This document shows positions 22,748 through 32,284 of a DNA stretch of 36,509 nucleotides, piece after piece. The notes beneath the pieces are model-generated. The model saw only the letters and a program-made list of their open reading frames with translations. It was not told the origin of the DNA and did not search any database. The DNA is from Deinococcales bacterium. Lineage in GTDB: Bacteria > Deinococcota > Deinococci > Deinococcales > JAAFIG01. The position numbers and the translations under genes were made by a program. Every line of letters starts with the position of its first letter. The first letter of the stretch is position 1. Location of the stretch: NCBI GenBank assembly GCA_013298595.1, contig JAAFIG010000043.1, positions 1 through 36,509 on the forward strand, written 5' to 3'.

Positions 22748-24139
22748 ATGAAGCGATTATCCGCCCAAAAATTTGCTTACCCAGAAGCGGCGCATTTACT
22801 GCGTCGCGCTGGCTTTTCAGGCAGTGCAAAGGAAATTCAGAGTTACGCTGACCTTGGGCTTGAATTAGCAGTCGAAAGATTGCTTTACACCTCGAGTGAT
22901 GATGGTACAGAAAAGAATCCTTTTGATTTGGAAAAAATGTTTATCGAACGGCAAAACGATAAAACCATGCCAGGGGCAACCAATGGTTTATTTGGTTGGT
23001 GGTTGTATAAAATGTGCTATACCACCCAACCACTGAAAGAAAAAATGACTTTGTTCTGGCATGGGCACTTTGCTACCGAAATTGCTAAGGTCGAGAGTCC
23101 ATTTGCCATGAAATTGCAAAATGAAACGCTACGTACTTTGGGTTTTGGGCGTTTTGAAACCTTGGTGCAAGCCATTTCTAAAGATCCAGCCATGATTAAA
23201 TACTTAGATACAAACCGCAATGTCAAAGGTAAACCCAACGAAAATTATGCTCGAGAATTGATGGAACTTTTTACGCTAGGTGTCAATGGTGGATATACCG
23301 AACAAGATGTGCAACAAAGTGCTCGAGCTTTTACCGGCTGGACATTTCGCAGTGGTAATCCACAAAAACCAGAGGACAATGCCAAGTACATCAATCCAAG
23401 TTATGTCTTTGATAAAAATAAATTTGATGATGGCGAAAAAACCTACTTAGGGCAACGTGGCAAATTTTCAGGCGAAGATATTGTTCGCATTGCAGTCGCG
23501 CATCCTAGTACTGCCAAATTTATTCTCACTAAGCTCTGGAATTACTTTGTTTCCGAAACCATTTCGGAAACCGCGCTTGAATCGTTAATGACTATTTGGC
23601 AAACCACCAATGGTGAAATCTCGAGTATTCTTAGAAGCATTTTTACCAGCCAAGAATTCTATGCTAATAAAAATCGTTTAACCCTGATTAAAAGCCCTGC
23701 TGATTATGTGGTTAGCACCATCCGCCGACTTGGGTATAAACCTGTTCCCGAGCAATGTTATGGTTTATACAATGCCATGGCTGGTATTGGACAAAAACTC
23801 TTTAACCCACCCAATGTTAAAGGTTGGGATGGCGGCACAACTTGGATTACCGATACCACAATCCTCTCGAGACTCAATTTTATTGGTGGTGTTTCACAAA
23901 ATCGGTTACCAGCTAATGTTGCCAAAGGACAAGCGCAACCTAGTGTCAGTTATCAATTGCCCTTAGGTAAAACCGTGGCAGAAACCATAGATGCGCTTGG
24001 TATCCTTTTCTTAGATGCTCCGCCAGAATCGGCTTTGCGTCGTAGTCTCGAGAACTACGCTGCGGGTAAAAACACGGTCGAGAGTTTGCGTGGCATGACG
24101 TACTTAATTCTTGGCAGCCCGCAGTATCACTTGAATTAA
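22748..24139 (+). CDS. DUF1800 protein, copy B
   Basis: 463 residues from ATG 22748. An upstream in-frame ATG at 22712 lies in the hairpin loop and was rejected; TGGAGG (22736-22741) sits six bases before 22748. The protein opens MKRLSAQKFAYPEAAHLLRRAGFSG and carries KEKMTLFWHGHFATE, NENYARELMELFTLGVNGGYTEQDVQQSARAFTGWTF and a final LGSPQYHLN, matching copy A throughout. It partners DUF1501-B at 24187 with a 47-base gap. It probably arose by tandem duplication of a DUF1800-DUF1501 unit; the zinc-ribbon gene and structured element lie only in the first unit. Confidence 0.88.
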   Translation: MKRLSAQKFAYPEAAHLLRRAGFSGSAKEIQSYADLGLELAVERLLYTSSDDGTEKNPFDLEKMFIERQNDKTMPGATNGLFGWWLYKMCYTTQPLKEKMTLFWHGHFATEIAKVESPFAMKLQNETLRTLGFGRFETLVQAISKDPAMIKYLDTNRNVKGKPNENYARELMELFTLGVNGGYTEQDVQQSARAFTGWTFRSGNPQKPEDNAKYINPSYVFDKNKFDDGEKTYLGQRGKFSGEDIVRIAVAHPSTAKFILTKLWNYFVSETISETALESLMTIWQTTNGEISSILRSIFTSQEFYANKNRLTLIKSPADYVVSTIRRLGYKPVPEQCYGLYNAMAGIGQKLFNPPNVKGWDGGTTWITDTTILSRLNFIGGVSQNRLPANVAKGQAQPSVSYQLPLGKTVAETIDALGILFLDAPPESALRRSLENYAAGKNTVESLRGMTYLILGSPQYHLN

Positions 24140-24186
24140 GTGCATAGGTTAAAGGTCAATCGTGCTTAGCTCCAAAAGGAGTCCAT

Positions 24187-25374
24187 ATGAACCGACGTAA
24201 TTTTTTGCAAAACTCATTTTTTACCCTAGCAGCCGGATTTGGTGCCCCCAGTTTTCTTGAGCGAACAGCTTTAGCTGCAGCGGGACAAGGTAAAATCCTG
24301 GTGGTTGTACAATTATCTGGTGGTAATGATGGTTTAAACACCCTTGTGCCATACACCAATGGTGCCTATTACGCAGCCCGTCCAAGTATTGCTATCAGCA
24401 AAAAAGATGTGCTGCCACTTTCGAGTGATCTTGGTTTGCATCCAAGCTTAAAACCTTTGATGCAGCGCTGGGATGCCGGTCAATTTGCTGTTGTTCAAGG
24501 TGTGGGTTATCCAAACCCGAACCGTAGCCACTTTGAAAGCATGGCAATTTGGCACACAGCCGACCCGAGCGCTCGAGAATCCGAAGGCTGGATTGGACGT
24601 TTTGCCGAAACCTACGGCGACCCGTTTTGTGCTACTAACTTTGGTAGTTCATCACCTCGAGCATTAAGTGCTAATTCACTGATTTTACCTTCGATTGCCA
24701 GTGTGGACGGGTATCAATTAAAACTTGACCCTAAACTTGATGCAGCTTATAAAGATTTGCTTTCTTATCCTGTTGAAGGCTACAGCGATAAAGGTAAAAC
24801 CGATCTGCTGCGCCAAAATACACTCTCGATGCTGAAAAACACGGCTCGAGTGCAAAAAAGTTTGCAAAAGTACAAACCAGGGGCAATGTATCCAAAAAAC
24901 GGTTTAGCTAATAATTTACGCGATGTCGCCAGACTGATTTCGGCTGATGTTGGCTTGCGTGTTTACTATGTGCAACAAGGTGGTTACGATACCCATGCTG
25001 CCCAACCCGAAGACCATCCAAAACTGCTCGGCGATCTTGCCAGTAGTTTAGAGGCTTTCCGCGCTGATCTCGAGGTACAAGGACGCACCAATGATGTGCT
25101 GGTTGTGGCATTCTCGGAATTTGGTCGTCGTGTCAACGAAAACGCCAGTGCAGGTACAGACCACGGTAAAGCCAGCGTGATGTTTGCCTTAGGTAATGGT
25201 GTCAAAGGTGGAATTTACGGAGCAGCCCCAGACCTCGAGAAACTCGATGATGGCGATTTACGCTTCACCACCGATTTTCGTCGGGTCTACGGCGAAGCCA
25301 TGGATAAATGGTTAAACGTTGCCAGTAACAAAGTCCTTGGGCAGTCGTATCCAAATCTTGGTTTTATCAAATAA
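24187..25374 (+). CDS. DUF1501 protein, copy B, Tat-exported
   Basis: 395 residues with a twin-arginine-type signal [10 protein letters not shown] and cleavage after LAAAG-like sequence. Motifs match copy [80 protein letters not shown] lies before the ATG. The gene ends in TAA, which also supplies the first bases of the leaderless promoter for the next gene. Export via Tat suggests folding or metal loading in the cytoplasm. The 62-base exact match to copy A (24505-24566 versus 21839-21900) implies recent gene conversion. Confidence 0.88.
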   Translation: MNRRNFLQNSFFTLAAGFGAPSFLERTALAAAGQGKILVVVQLSGGNDGLNTLVPYTNGAYYAARPSIAISKKDVLPLSSDLGLHPSLKPLMQRWDAGQFAVVQGVGYPNPNRSHFESMAIWHTADPSARESEGWIGRFAETYGDPFCATNFGSSSPRALSANSLILPSIASVDGYQLKLDPKLDAAYKDLLSYPVEGYSDKGKTDLLRQNTLSMLKNTARVQKSLQKYKPGAMYPKNGLANNLRDVARLISADVGLRVYYVQQGGYDTHAAQPEDHPKLLGDLASSLEAFRADLEVQGRTNDVLVVAFSEFGRRVNENASAGTDHGKASVMFALGNGVKGGIYGAAPDLEKLDDGDLRFTTDFRRVYGEAMDKWLNVASNKVLGQSYPNLGFIK

Positions 25375-25383
25375 ACTGATGCT
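25372..25383 (+). promoter_or_regulatory. Leaderless promoter overlapping the DUF1501-B stop
   Basis: TAAACT (25372-25377) begins with the TAA stop of the upstream gene. Six bases later comes GTG 25384. There is no Shine-Dalgarno, which supports a GTG-initiated leaderless gene. Confidence 0.65.
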
Positions 25384-26412
25384 GTGCTCAAAGGAATCCT
25401 TGGTGCTGTATTTCAATTATCCGACCTCAGACCAAATTATATTGGAGAACGTTGCTTACTCGAGAAACACGCTGTAGGTGGTTGTGACAAGTGTATGCAG
25501 GCTTGTCCACACGAGGCAATTCAAATTGGTAATCGCCCAGAAATCAACGATGCCATTTGTACAGGTTGTGGTTTATGCGTCCAAGTCTGCCCAACGGCTG
25601 CTCTCGAGTACGACATCCTTAAACCATTAACTCAACTCAAAGCCCAAGGCACAACCACCTCTCGAGCCAGCCAACTCGAGCAAGTGCCTTGTAGCCTGAA
25701 ATGCAGCAAAGTCACAGGCGATACTGCCACCATCGAATGCTTAGGGCGAGTCACACCAGCCATGATTCTTGCCTCGAGCGCATGGGGGCAAAACCTGACC
25801 CTGATTCGTGGAACATGCGAAACTTGTAAAATTGGCGGAGCCACTGTTCCCGAAAGTTTAGAAAATGTGATTGCCATTGCCAAGGAATATAAAAAACACC
25901 TCGAGCAACCAGAAATCACGGTACAAATAATTGTCGGCAATACCGAAACCGCTACCCACAACGAACCACCGCCCAGTATCTCGAGACGCGGTGCTATGCA
26001 AGCTTTGGCGCGTAATTCACGTGAAACTACTGCAAAACTGATTCCCGAAAAAATTATTCCAGGCGTGGATACTAAACTTGAATCGCCACGAATTCCAGAA
26101 GAATGGGCATGGCGCAAAAAAGCTTTACGTCCAATACCAGAAGCCAACACACCACAATACTGGGTCATCCCAAGCATCAACGAAGACTGTATTTTCTGCC
26201 CCGTCTGCGCTAATGTTTGCCCAACCACAGCTATCACTCGAGACCGTGAAATAGACGGCAGTTGGAAAATTACCCTCGAAACAGCCGCTTGTACGGGTTG
26301 CAATGCTTGTGTACTCAGTTGCCCACCAAGTGCTATGAAACTCGAGCCTGAAATACCTTTTTCGCAACTCGAGCAAACTGTTTTATTGCACGAAGGTGAT
26401 GGGTACAATTAA
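25384..26412 (+). CDS. Multi-cluster 4Fe-4S ferredoxin-like protein
   Basis: 342 residues, GTG start. The N-terminus has two ferredoxin motifs (CDKCMQACP and CTGCGLCVQVCP). A central segment has extra cysteines (VPCSLKCSKV, ECLGRVTPA, RGTCETCKIGG). After a linker with SRRGAMQAL, the C-terminal third has two more motifs (CIFCPVCANVCP and CTGCNACVLSCP). It can thus hold four 4Fe-4S clusters, plus perhaps a fifth at the middle Cys group. It resembles NapF/HycB-like electron-transfer proteins, but the central domain is unfamiliar to me. No dehydrogenase partner is adjacent. It follows the DUF1501-B gene by nine bases yet has its own promoter. Very rich in CTCGAG (about ten sites). Confidence 0.78.
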   Translation: MLKGILGAVFQLSDLRPNYIGERCLLEKHAVGGCDKCMQACPHEAIQIGNRPEINDAICTGCGLCVQVCPTAALEYDILKPLTQLKAQGTTTSRASQLEQVPCSLKCSKVTGDTATIECLGRVTPAMILASSAWGQNLTLIRGTCETCKIGGATVPESLENVIAIAKEYKKHLEQPEITVQIIVGNTETATHNEPPPSISRRGAMQALARNSRETTAKLIPEKIIPGVDTKLESPRIPEEWAWRKKALRPIPEANTPQYWVIPSINEDCIFCPVCANVCPTTAITRDREIDGSWKITLETAACTGCNACVLSCPPSAMKLEPEIPFSQLEQTVLLHEGDGYN

Positions 26413-26417
26413 TTTAC

Positions 26418-26554
26418 TAGACCTCGGGTGAAAGTTTGATTTTTGGGGCAGGGCGAATACAAGGTTCGCTCCTACAAGAACGATGTTTTTCGTAGGGGAG
26501 GGGCTTGTCCCCTCCCATGTGAGATTGAATTTGGGGACTTTTGCCCGAGGTCTA
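26418..26554. mobile_element. MITE-like element with imperfect terminal inverted repeats
   Basis: The left end TAGACCTCGGGTGAAAGT (26418-26435) and right end ACTTTTGCCCGAGGTCTA (26537-26554) match in 16 of 18 positions as inverted repeats. They enclose a strong hairpin, GGGAGGGG (26496-26503)-CTTGT-CCCCTCCC (26509-26516). There is no coding capacity and no CTCGAG inside. The short repeated-looking string GGCGAATACAAGGTTCG is of the kind dispersed in many genomes. Together with flanks it fills the 26413-26642 gap. Confidence 0.65.
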
Positions 26555-26642
26555 ATGTAGAAACACACGCCAAAAGTCTGTGCTCAACCGTAAGAGTTAG
26601 GCATACCTAACCCTCTATGAAATGATTTTTAAGAATCTGCGT

Positions 26643-26654
26643 TACACTGAAAAC
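26643..26654 (+). promoter_or_regulatory. Leaderless promoter of the MA-type peptidase gene
   Basis: TACACT (26643-26648), six bases (GAAAAC), ATG 26655. It decides the start over the ATG at 26622, and the chosen ATG opens a signal peptide. Confidence 0.65.
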
Positions 26655-29165
26655 ATGCTGCGTTTTCTACTGGTATTTTTGCTTTTTTGTATGCCGGCTC
26701 GAGCACAATTGCTTACAGGTAAAGGTGGCGAATTACCACTAGCAGTGATTAAAACTCCGCATTTTGATGTGATTCACCCGCCACGTCTCGAGGGTTTTGC
26801 TCGGCGAGTAGCTGCCGCTGCGGAGCGGATGCGAAATGGGGTACTCGAGATTGTTGGCAATGACCCTAGTCGGACTTTTATTGTGGTCAATGATGAAACC
26901 GATGATTTTAATGGTTTTGCAGTGCCTGGTCCATACCCATTTATTCGGGTTTTTGCAACATTCCCTCGTCCCACAGATATTGGTGCACAATGGCAAGACG
27001 CGATGCTGGCATTGGTTTCACATGAATTTGCCCATGTCGCCCATTTGTCCACTCGAGATGATTTACGTAATGGGTTACGAAGTATTTTTGGTGCGGTGCC
27101 AGGTTTACTCGAAGCTCGAGTCCCACCAGCTTGGTTTGTTGAAGGCTACGCTGTGTATCTTGAAGGGAAACTCACCACAGGTGGGCGAGTTCAAGATTCT
27201 GGGATACGAACATTGCGGGCACAAATTGCTCGAGAGGGAAAATTCCCAAGTTTAGCCGAAGCTGGTATCGAATCCTACGATGAATACCCATTTGGTAATA
27301 CGCGTTATGTGTTTGGTTCGGGATTTGTGGCATTTTTGATTGAACGGTTCGGTGAAGCTACAATTCGCCAAGTGATTCGGGTTTATAACCAACGCTTAGC
27401 TTTTTCGGATGCTTGGTTTGATATTACTAAGCAATCCTTAACATCACTATGGGCAATTTGGGAAGCTGCTGAGCGCACCAGAGCGGCTCAGGAACTCGAG
27501 GTTTTACGCAGCACCAAACTCGAGGTTGGGCAGCGTTTACATCTTGGTAGTGGTGCACCAGCTTGGGATGGGGCGAACAAATACGCTTTTACCAGCGGAG
27601 CAACAATACGTTTTGCACAACTCGAGAATGGTAAAACCCAATTTGACCCACAAAGTATTGCCTTGCCCAGCCGTCCACATCGGTTGTCGTGGGCAAAAAA
27701 TAAAGCCTTGGTTTACTCGAGAAATGTTGTCCGAGGTGCAACCACATACGGCGAGGTTTTTCGCCTCGAGAACGGCATTGAACAGCAATTAACGGTTGGT
27801 GCTCGTGCTCGAGATGCCATTGTTGCTGGGGATTGTATTGTCTATATACGCGATGTTTTAGACAACTCGAGTATTCGTCAGATTTGTCAGCAACAAGATT
27901 CACTGCTTTTTGCGGCACCACAAGGTTGGCATTTATTTCATCTTGCCCCTCGAGCCAATAAAATTGCTTTAACTGTTTGGCGACCAGGTGGTTTCTTAGA
28001 TGTGGCTGTGCTGTCTGGTCAGCGTCTCGAGTTTGTCACATCAGATCATGCCCAAGATCAATTTCCGACTTGGCTTTCAGATACCCAAGTGGTCTTCTCG
28101 AGCGACCGTCACGGCACAACGCAACTTTTTACAACCACTTTGGGGCAACGCAGTACTGTTCCACTGACCGCTGCGGCTGGTGGAGCCTATATCAGTAGCT
28201 TCCGACCAAATGGTCAACTCACTTTCTCGAGTTACACAGGTTTTGGCTTTGAAACTCGAATAGTACAAGTCAAAACAGGTTTATCCGAGCCATTGCCTCA
28301 AACCCAACCAGTAGCACTCGATGGGTTATCAGGTCTCGAGTACCCCATAGAACCCTATAATCCATTGCCACTACCCGTATTTTGGTATCCAGCCACCACT
28401 CAGGGTATCGGGGCAACAGTGGTTGGTGCTGACCCTGCTGGGGTGCTCTCATGGCAATTAGCAGCAGGATACGACATCACCACAGGAACTGGGTTTGGTG
28501 TCAATCTGAATGTGAATTTTGCACCCAGTCTCGAATGGAGTACCAATCTCAGCGCTAATGCAGACTCGAGTGGCTGGAGTGTACGTCTGACTGCGCCGTG
28601 GTCAGGGCGTGGTGAAAGCCAATGGACTGGGCAGGTTGGTTACAGCTTGCGACCAACGATTGGCATGATTAATGGCATTGCATTTGTAGCTTTATCAATA
28701 AATCTTGGCGCGACCAGCAGCGATGATTGGGGCTATGCCCAATATGGTTGGGCAATCAATGCGGGTATCTCGAGCGAATTAACAGCTCAACCTCTTACCA
28801 ATTACCAATTTGGTATTGCTTTAACCGACACTGTGGCAGGTTTACCACTTAGTATCAATTTAGGTATTCGCGGAAAAATAGGTGCTACACCAACATTGTT
28901 GACTCGAGCACAAACCCAAACTTCATTTGCAACTGCTTGGCGTAACGAAGATGGTTTTATTGGACTCGAGCGTTTAACCCTGCAACCTTTTGCCAATCTG
29001 CAATACACAACAACCCTTGAATACGCTATTGGTCTGCGGATTTTGGCAGATACAATCTTTAATTACTATGCGCCAATTTCATTTGGACTCGAGTTTGCTT
29101 ATGCAAGCGGGAACGGATTTGCTGTTCGACTCGTAACTGTGTTACCACTCGAGCAACTGCGGTGA
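26655..29165 (+). CDS. Secreted MA-clan metalloprotease with propeller and barrel-like domains
   Basis: 836 residues. The signal peptide MLRFLLVFLLFCMPARAQ is followed by a zinc metallopeptidase domain. SHEFAHVAHL (near residue 125) is the HExxH site and WFVEGYAVYLEGK, about 50 residues later, holds the third ligand (gluzincin-type Glu), as in 'peptidase MA-like' proteins. Residues about 290-570 carry TolB/WD-like blades (SLPSRPHRLSWAKNKALVYS, DQFPTWLSDTQVVFSSDRHGTTQLF). The last 250 residues are Gly/aromatic beta strands resembling an outer membrane barrel, ending in VTVLPLEQLR-type sequence. This architecture suggests a cell-surface protease. CTCGAG occurs more than twenty times. Confidence 0.82.
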   Translation: MLRFLLVFLLFCMPARAQLLTGKGGELPLAVIKTPHFDVIHPPRLEGFARRVAAAAERMRNGVLEIVGNDPSRTFIVVNDETDDFNGFAVPGPYPFIRVFATFPRPTDIGAQWQDAMLALVSHEFAHVAHLSTRDDLRNGLRSIFGAVPGLLEARVPPAWFVEGYAVYLEGKLTTGGRVQDSGIRTLRAQIAREGKFPSLAEAGIESYDEYPFGNTRYVFGSGFVAFLIERFGEATIRQVIRVYNQRLAFSDAWFDITKQSLTSLWAIWEAAERTRAAQELEVLRSTKLEVGQRLHLGSGAPAWDGANKYAFTSGATIRFAQLENGKTQFDPQSIALPSRPHRLSWAKNKALVYSRNVVRGATTYGEVFRLENGIEQQLTVGARARDAIVAGDCIVYIRDVLDNSSIRQICQQQDSLLFAAPQGWHLFHLAPRANKIALTVWRPGGFLDVAVLSGQRLEFVTSDHAQDQFPTWLSDTQVVFSSDRHGTTQLFTTTLGQRSTVPLTAAAGGAYISSFRPNGQLTFSSYTGFGFETRIVQVKTGLSEPLPQTQPVALDGLSGLEYPIEPYNPLPLPVFWYPATTQGIGATVVGADPAGVLSWQLAAGYDITTGTGFGVNLNVNFAPSLEWSTNLSANADSSGWSVRLTAPWSGRGESQWTGQVGYSLRPTIGMINGIAFVALSINLGATSSDDWGYAQYGWAINAGISSELTAQPLTNYQFGIALTDTVAGLPLSINLGIRGKIGATPTLLTRAQTQTSFATAWRNEDGFIGLERLTLQPFANLQYTTTLEYAIGLRILADTIFNYYAPISFGLEFAYASGNGFAVRLVTVLPLEQLR

Positions 29166-29325
29166 ATATCGTTGTGATAATTCTGTAAGCATTTACTGCA
29201 ATACTCGAGCTAATCATCCTTTAGGACGAAGACAAGAATCGCAATCTGCTTCAGAATCAAGGTGTGAAAATAAGTTCATCAAGCCCTCATTCAATTGGTC
29301 AAAATACAGCACGGAGTAAACATTC

Positions 29326-30984
29326 ATGAAACAATTTTTGTTATCAGCCATCGCCATCTCGAGTCTAGGAGCCGCTAACGCTCAAAGTTTAGCCAAATAC
29401 GCCCCAAGTAACGCCATTGCTGCCATCGAACTTAACGATATTGCAGGCGCACAAAAACAAAGTGCAGCTCTGGTTAAACAATTAGCAGGTCTTAATTTAG
29501 GGGCTGTCATTGCCGAAGCCACAGGCTCAAACAAACAAGAACAAAAAGACCTCGAGAATATGCTTTCCGATTTTGGAGCACTGGTGAACCGCGAAGGACT
29601 GGTTTCCTTGTACCTCAGCCCGAAAAGTGGACAAGTTGGTTTTTTACTCGCAGCCAGACCAGCCAGTAACGCCGATGCAAAAATGCAAAAATGGATGCGA
29701 GACAGCGCCAGAAACATGGAAGCTCGAGGCACAAAAATCCTAGGATTCCCAGTCTATCAAAGCAGTTTTATCAACTTTGGTTATATGGGAGGTTTAGCCT
29801 ATGCCGCTTCTGATACTGCCACCCTCAACGAATTCCTCAGCCGATTCCGCAACCAAGGCAACTTTTCAAAACCAAGCTTAGCTGGTAGCACCAGCTACGA
29901 CGAAGTCATGAAACAAACAGGCGAAGGCAATATGCGTCTCTACTTTGACTTACGCAATGCCAGCCAACTGGCTCGAGGCATTATAGATATGGTTGACCCA
30001 GAAATTCCAGGAATCAAACTCGAGCCAATCCTCGATGCCCTCACCACTTACGGACGTTTTGGTGGATCATGGCGCATCACCCCAGAAGGTATTGATAACA
30101 CGATTATCACCGTGCCAGAATCTCGAGGAGTAGACACCCAATTCGCTCGTTTATTAACCCCCAAAGACCCAATTAACTTACGAGCCGCCAGCATCGTCCC
30201 AGCCAGCGCTGTTGGTTTTAGTACCAGTAGCAATAACCCAGTGCTTTTTTACAACTGGATCTCGAGTATGCTCGACCGCACAGGTGCCAACCCAGGTGGT
30301 TTAGACGCGTTCTTCAAAGGCGAATTTGGGATTGATGCCCAAAAAAGCATTCTTAACTGGATGACAGGCGAAATTGCCAGTGCCACTTTTGTTGGCAAAG
30401 GCGCAACCCAAAGCCTAGGCGAAAGCGTCACCTACCTTGGCACCAAAGACGAAAAAGCCACCACCGAAATGATCGAAAAAGTGCTCCCAAAACTGATCGA
30501 AATTGGACAGAAACTTGCTCAACAAAAAGCCAATAGTAAATTTACCAAAGCCAAAATTGGTAACACTGATATCTACCGCTTTGTCATTACCGAAAACTTC
30601 CCAATTATCCTTGCAATCAAAGATGGCTTTTTAATGGTTGCAACCTCCGATACAGGCATCACCACAGCCCTATCGAGCGGTGCAAAACTCGAGACCAGCA
30701 CCAATTACAAAACCGCAACAGCTCGAGTACCAAAAGATGCGCTAGGCTGGAGTTACGGCGACACCACCGCTAGCTTAAAAAGTGCCGCTGAGGGCGCAGG
30801 ACAAATCCTCGAGTTAGCCCTTAGCTTAGGCTTAGATCTCAAACCAAGCACCAGCAAGAAACTGGTCAATGGCATCACAGGGTTATTAACTGCTCTGAGT
30901 GAACGTGCAGGTTCAGCAGTATCATGGACAGAAGCTGTACCAGCAGGTACCAAAACACGTAGTTTTCAACCAGTTAAATGGTGA
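29326..30984 (+). CDS. Secreted DUF3352-domain protein
   Basis: 552 residues. The signal peptide MKQFLLSAIAISSLGAANAQ is followed by DUF3352 landmarks: LAKYAPSNAIAAIELND at the N-terminus, FLLAARPASN, TKILGFPVYQS, and GAKLETSTNYKTATARVPKDALGWSYGD toward the C-terminus. The protein is largely alpha/beta with no further membrane span, so it is periplasmic or envelope bound. The function of the family is unknown. GGAG (29313-29316) is nine bases before ATG. Codons use more C-ending triplets than neighbours, which may indicate high expression. The gene ends at a strong bidirectional terminator shared with leuB. The 160 bases upstream hold one CTCGAG and no clear promoter. Confidence 0.78.
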   Translation: MKQFLLSAIAISSLGAANAQSLAKYAPSNAIAAIELNDIAGAQKQSAALVKQLAGLNLGAVIAEATGSNKQEQKDLENMLSDFGALVNREGLVSLYLSPKSGQVGFLLAARPASNADAKMQKWMRDSARNMEARGTKILGFPVYQSSFINFGYMGGLAYAASDTATLNEFLSRFRNQGNFSKPSLAGSTSYDEVMKQTGEGNMRLYFDLRNASQLARGIIDMVDPEIPGIKLEPILDALTTYGRFGGSWRITPEGIDNTIITVPESRGVDTQFARLLTPKDPINLRAASIVPASAVGFSTSSNNPVLFYNWISSMLDRTGANPGGLDAFFKGEFGIDAQKSILNWMTGEIASATFVGKGATQSLGESVTYLGTKDEKATTEMIEKVLPKLIEIGQKLAQQKANSKFTKAKIGNTDIYRFVITENFPIILAIKDGFLMVATSDTGITTALSSGAKLETSTNYKTATARVPKDALGWSYGDTTASLKSAAEGAGQILELALSLGLDLKPSTSKKLVNGITGLLTALSERAGSAVSWTEAVPAGTKTRSFQPVKW

Positions 30985-31001
30985 TTTCTAAAAAATAAAA
31001 A

Positions 31002-31026
31002 GGGGCGGCTCAGCCGCCCCTTTTTT
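31002..31026. terminator. Bidirectional Rho-independent terminator
   Basis: GGGGCGGC (31002-31009) pairs with GCCGCCCC (31013-31020), flanked by AAAAA before and TTTTTT after. It separates the convergent DUF3352 and leuB genes. Confidence 0.92.
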
Positions 31027-31041
31027 ATTGCTCTGCAAAAT

Positions 31042-32076
31042 TCACAATAATTGTAAAACAGCAGCCGTAAAATCACTCGAGCCAGACGTACCACCTAAAT
31101 CTCTGGTTGGATGACTAAACAAGGCTTGACGAACAGCTTCTTCGATTTTCCGAGCAATCTCTGGGCGCTTAAAACTGTACTCGAGCATCATTGCAGCACT
31201 GAGAATTGTCGCAGCGGGATTGGCGATTCCTTGCCCTGCAATATCAGGTGCAGAACCATGAATCGGTTCGTACAAACCAATCTTATCGCCTAGGCTGGCG
31301 CTGGGTAGCAAGCCAAGGCTGCCAGGCAAAACACTGGCAAGGTCGGATAAAATGTCGCCAAATAAATTTTCGGTTAAAATCACATCGTAACGCTTAGGAT
31401 TTTTCACCAAAATCATCGCACAAGAATCCACATACTCATGCGTCAGCTCGACATCTGGGAATTCGGTTTGTTGCACATGTACCACAATGCGCCGCCAGAA
31501 TTCCGAAACCTCGAGTACATTGGCTTTATCTACGCTACAAACTCGGTTCTGCCGACCCCTTGCTGCTTGAAACGCCCAACGAGCAGCACGTTTCACTTCC
31601 TCGGTTGTGTACCGAATGGTGTTAAAGCCACCACCTTCCTCGAGACCACGCGGTTCACCGAAGTACGCACCACCAAGTAACTCACGTAAAATTAGAATAT
31701 CCACACCACCTGCAACTTCGGGTTTTAATGGTGAAAGATGCTCGAGACCAGCGTACACTTTACTAGGACGCAAATTGGCATAGACACCAAGTGCTTTACG
31801 CAGCTTTAACAACCCAGATTCAGGGCGGAGTTCCCTAGCAATGTTATCGGTGCTACCAGGTAGCCCACCTACCGAACCCATCAGCACCGCATCAGAAGCC
31901 AATGCCGCCTCGAGAACTTCGTCACCCAAGGGTTTACCGTACTTTTGGGTACCTGCTAAACCAAAGGCAAATTCGGAATACTCGAGATCAGGAGCAACTT
32001 TATTCAGCACTTGAATAGCACTCGAGATAACCTCAGGACCAACACCATCACCGGGAAGAACAACGACTTTTGGCAT
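31042..32076 (-). CDS. leuB: 3-isopropylmalate dehydrogenase
   Basis: 344 residues, normal length. It oxidises and decarboxylates 3-isopropylmalate with NAD in leucine synthesis. Seen motifs are [60 protein letters not shown] (catalytic Lys), [15 protein letters not shown] (metal Asp) and [15 protein letters not shown]. The LILREL segment and the SVGGLPG loop are typical of LeuB over isocitrate dehydrogenase. A GAAGGG Shine-Dalgarno is about nine bases before the ATG. The leuD end lies 4 kb away, so the leucine genes are split. A 16-bp palindrome sits in the likely promoter spacer. Confidence 0.93.
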   Translation of the reverse strand: MPKVVVLPGDGVGPEVISSAIQVLNKVAPDLEYSEFAFGLAGTQKYGKPLGDEVLEAALASDAVLMGSVGGLPGSTDNIARELRPESGLLKLRKALGVYANLRPSKVYAGLEHLSPLKPEVAGGVDILILRELLGGAYFGEPRGLEEGGGFNTIRYTTEEVKRAARWAFQAARGRQNRVCSVDKANVLEVSEFWRRIVVHVQQTEFPDVELTHEYVDSCAMILVKNPKRYDVILTENLFGDILSDLASVLPGSLGLLPSASLGDKIGLYEPIHGSAPDIAGQGIANPAATILSAAMMLEYSFKRPEIARKIEEAVRQALFSHPTRDLGGTSGSSDFTAAVLQLL

Positions 32077-32099
32077 AATAAATAACCCTTCTGAAATAA

Positions 32100-32127
32100 A
32101 TTCTATTTACCATGGTAAATTTTTTAA
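32100..32127 (-). promoter_or_regulatory. leuB promoter with 16-bp palindromic operator candidate
   Basis: ATTTACCATGGTAAAT (32105-32120) is a perfect palindrome. On the minus strand it falls between a -35-like TTAAAA and a -10-like TAGAAT (32100-32105), 16 bases apart, a position suited to a repressor. The remaining bases up to 32284 are AT-rich without an ORF or CTCGAG. Confidence 0.5.
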
Positions 32128-32284
32128 TAGAACTGTGGATCTATTTCCAATTTTAAAGATGAAAATCGATTGCATATCTGACCATTGAGAAGACGTTTCT
32201 AGGCAAATAATGAACAGCTATAATGATATTATAAATTGTGCATTTTGCTCCAAGTAACTTAAATTTAGGCTATTTTATTTGAAA

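Noticed and set aside
25632-26408. Minus-strand ORF of 258 codons
   Set aside because: Shadow of the 4Fe-4S protein, with no ribosome site and no recognisable domain.
26418-26554. An insertion sequence with transposase
   Set aside because: The element is only about 137 bases and has no ORF.
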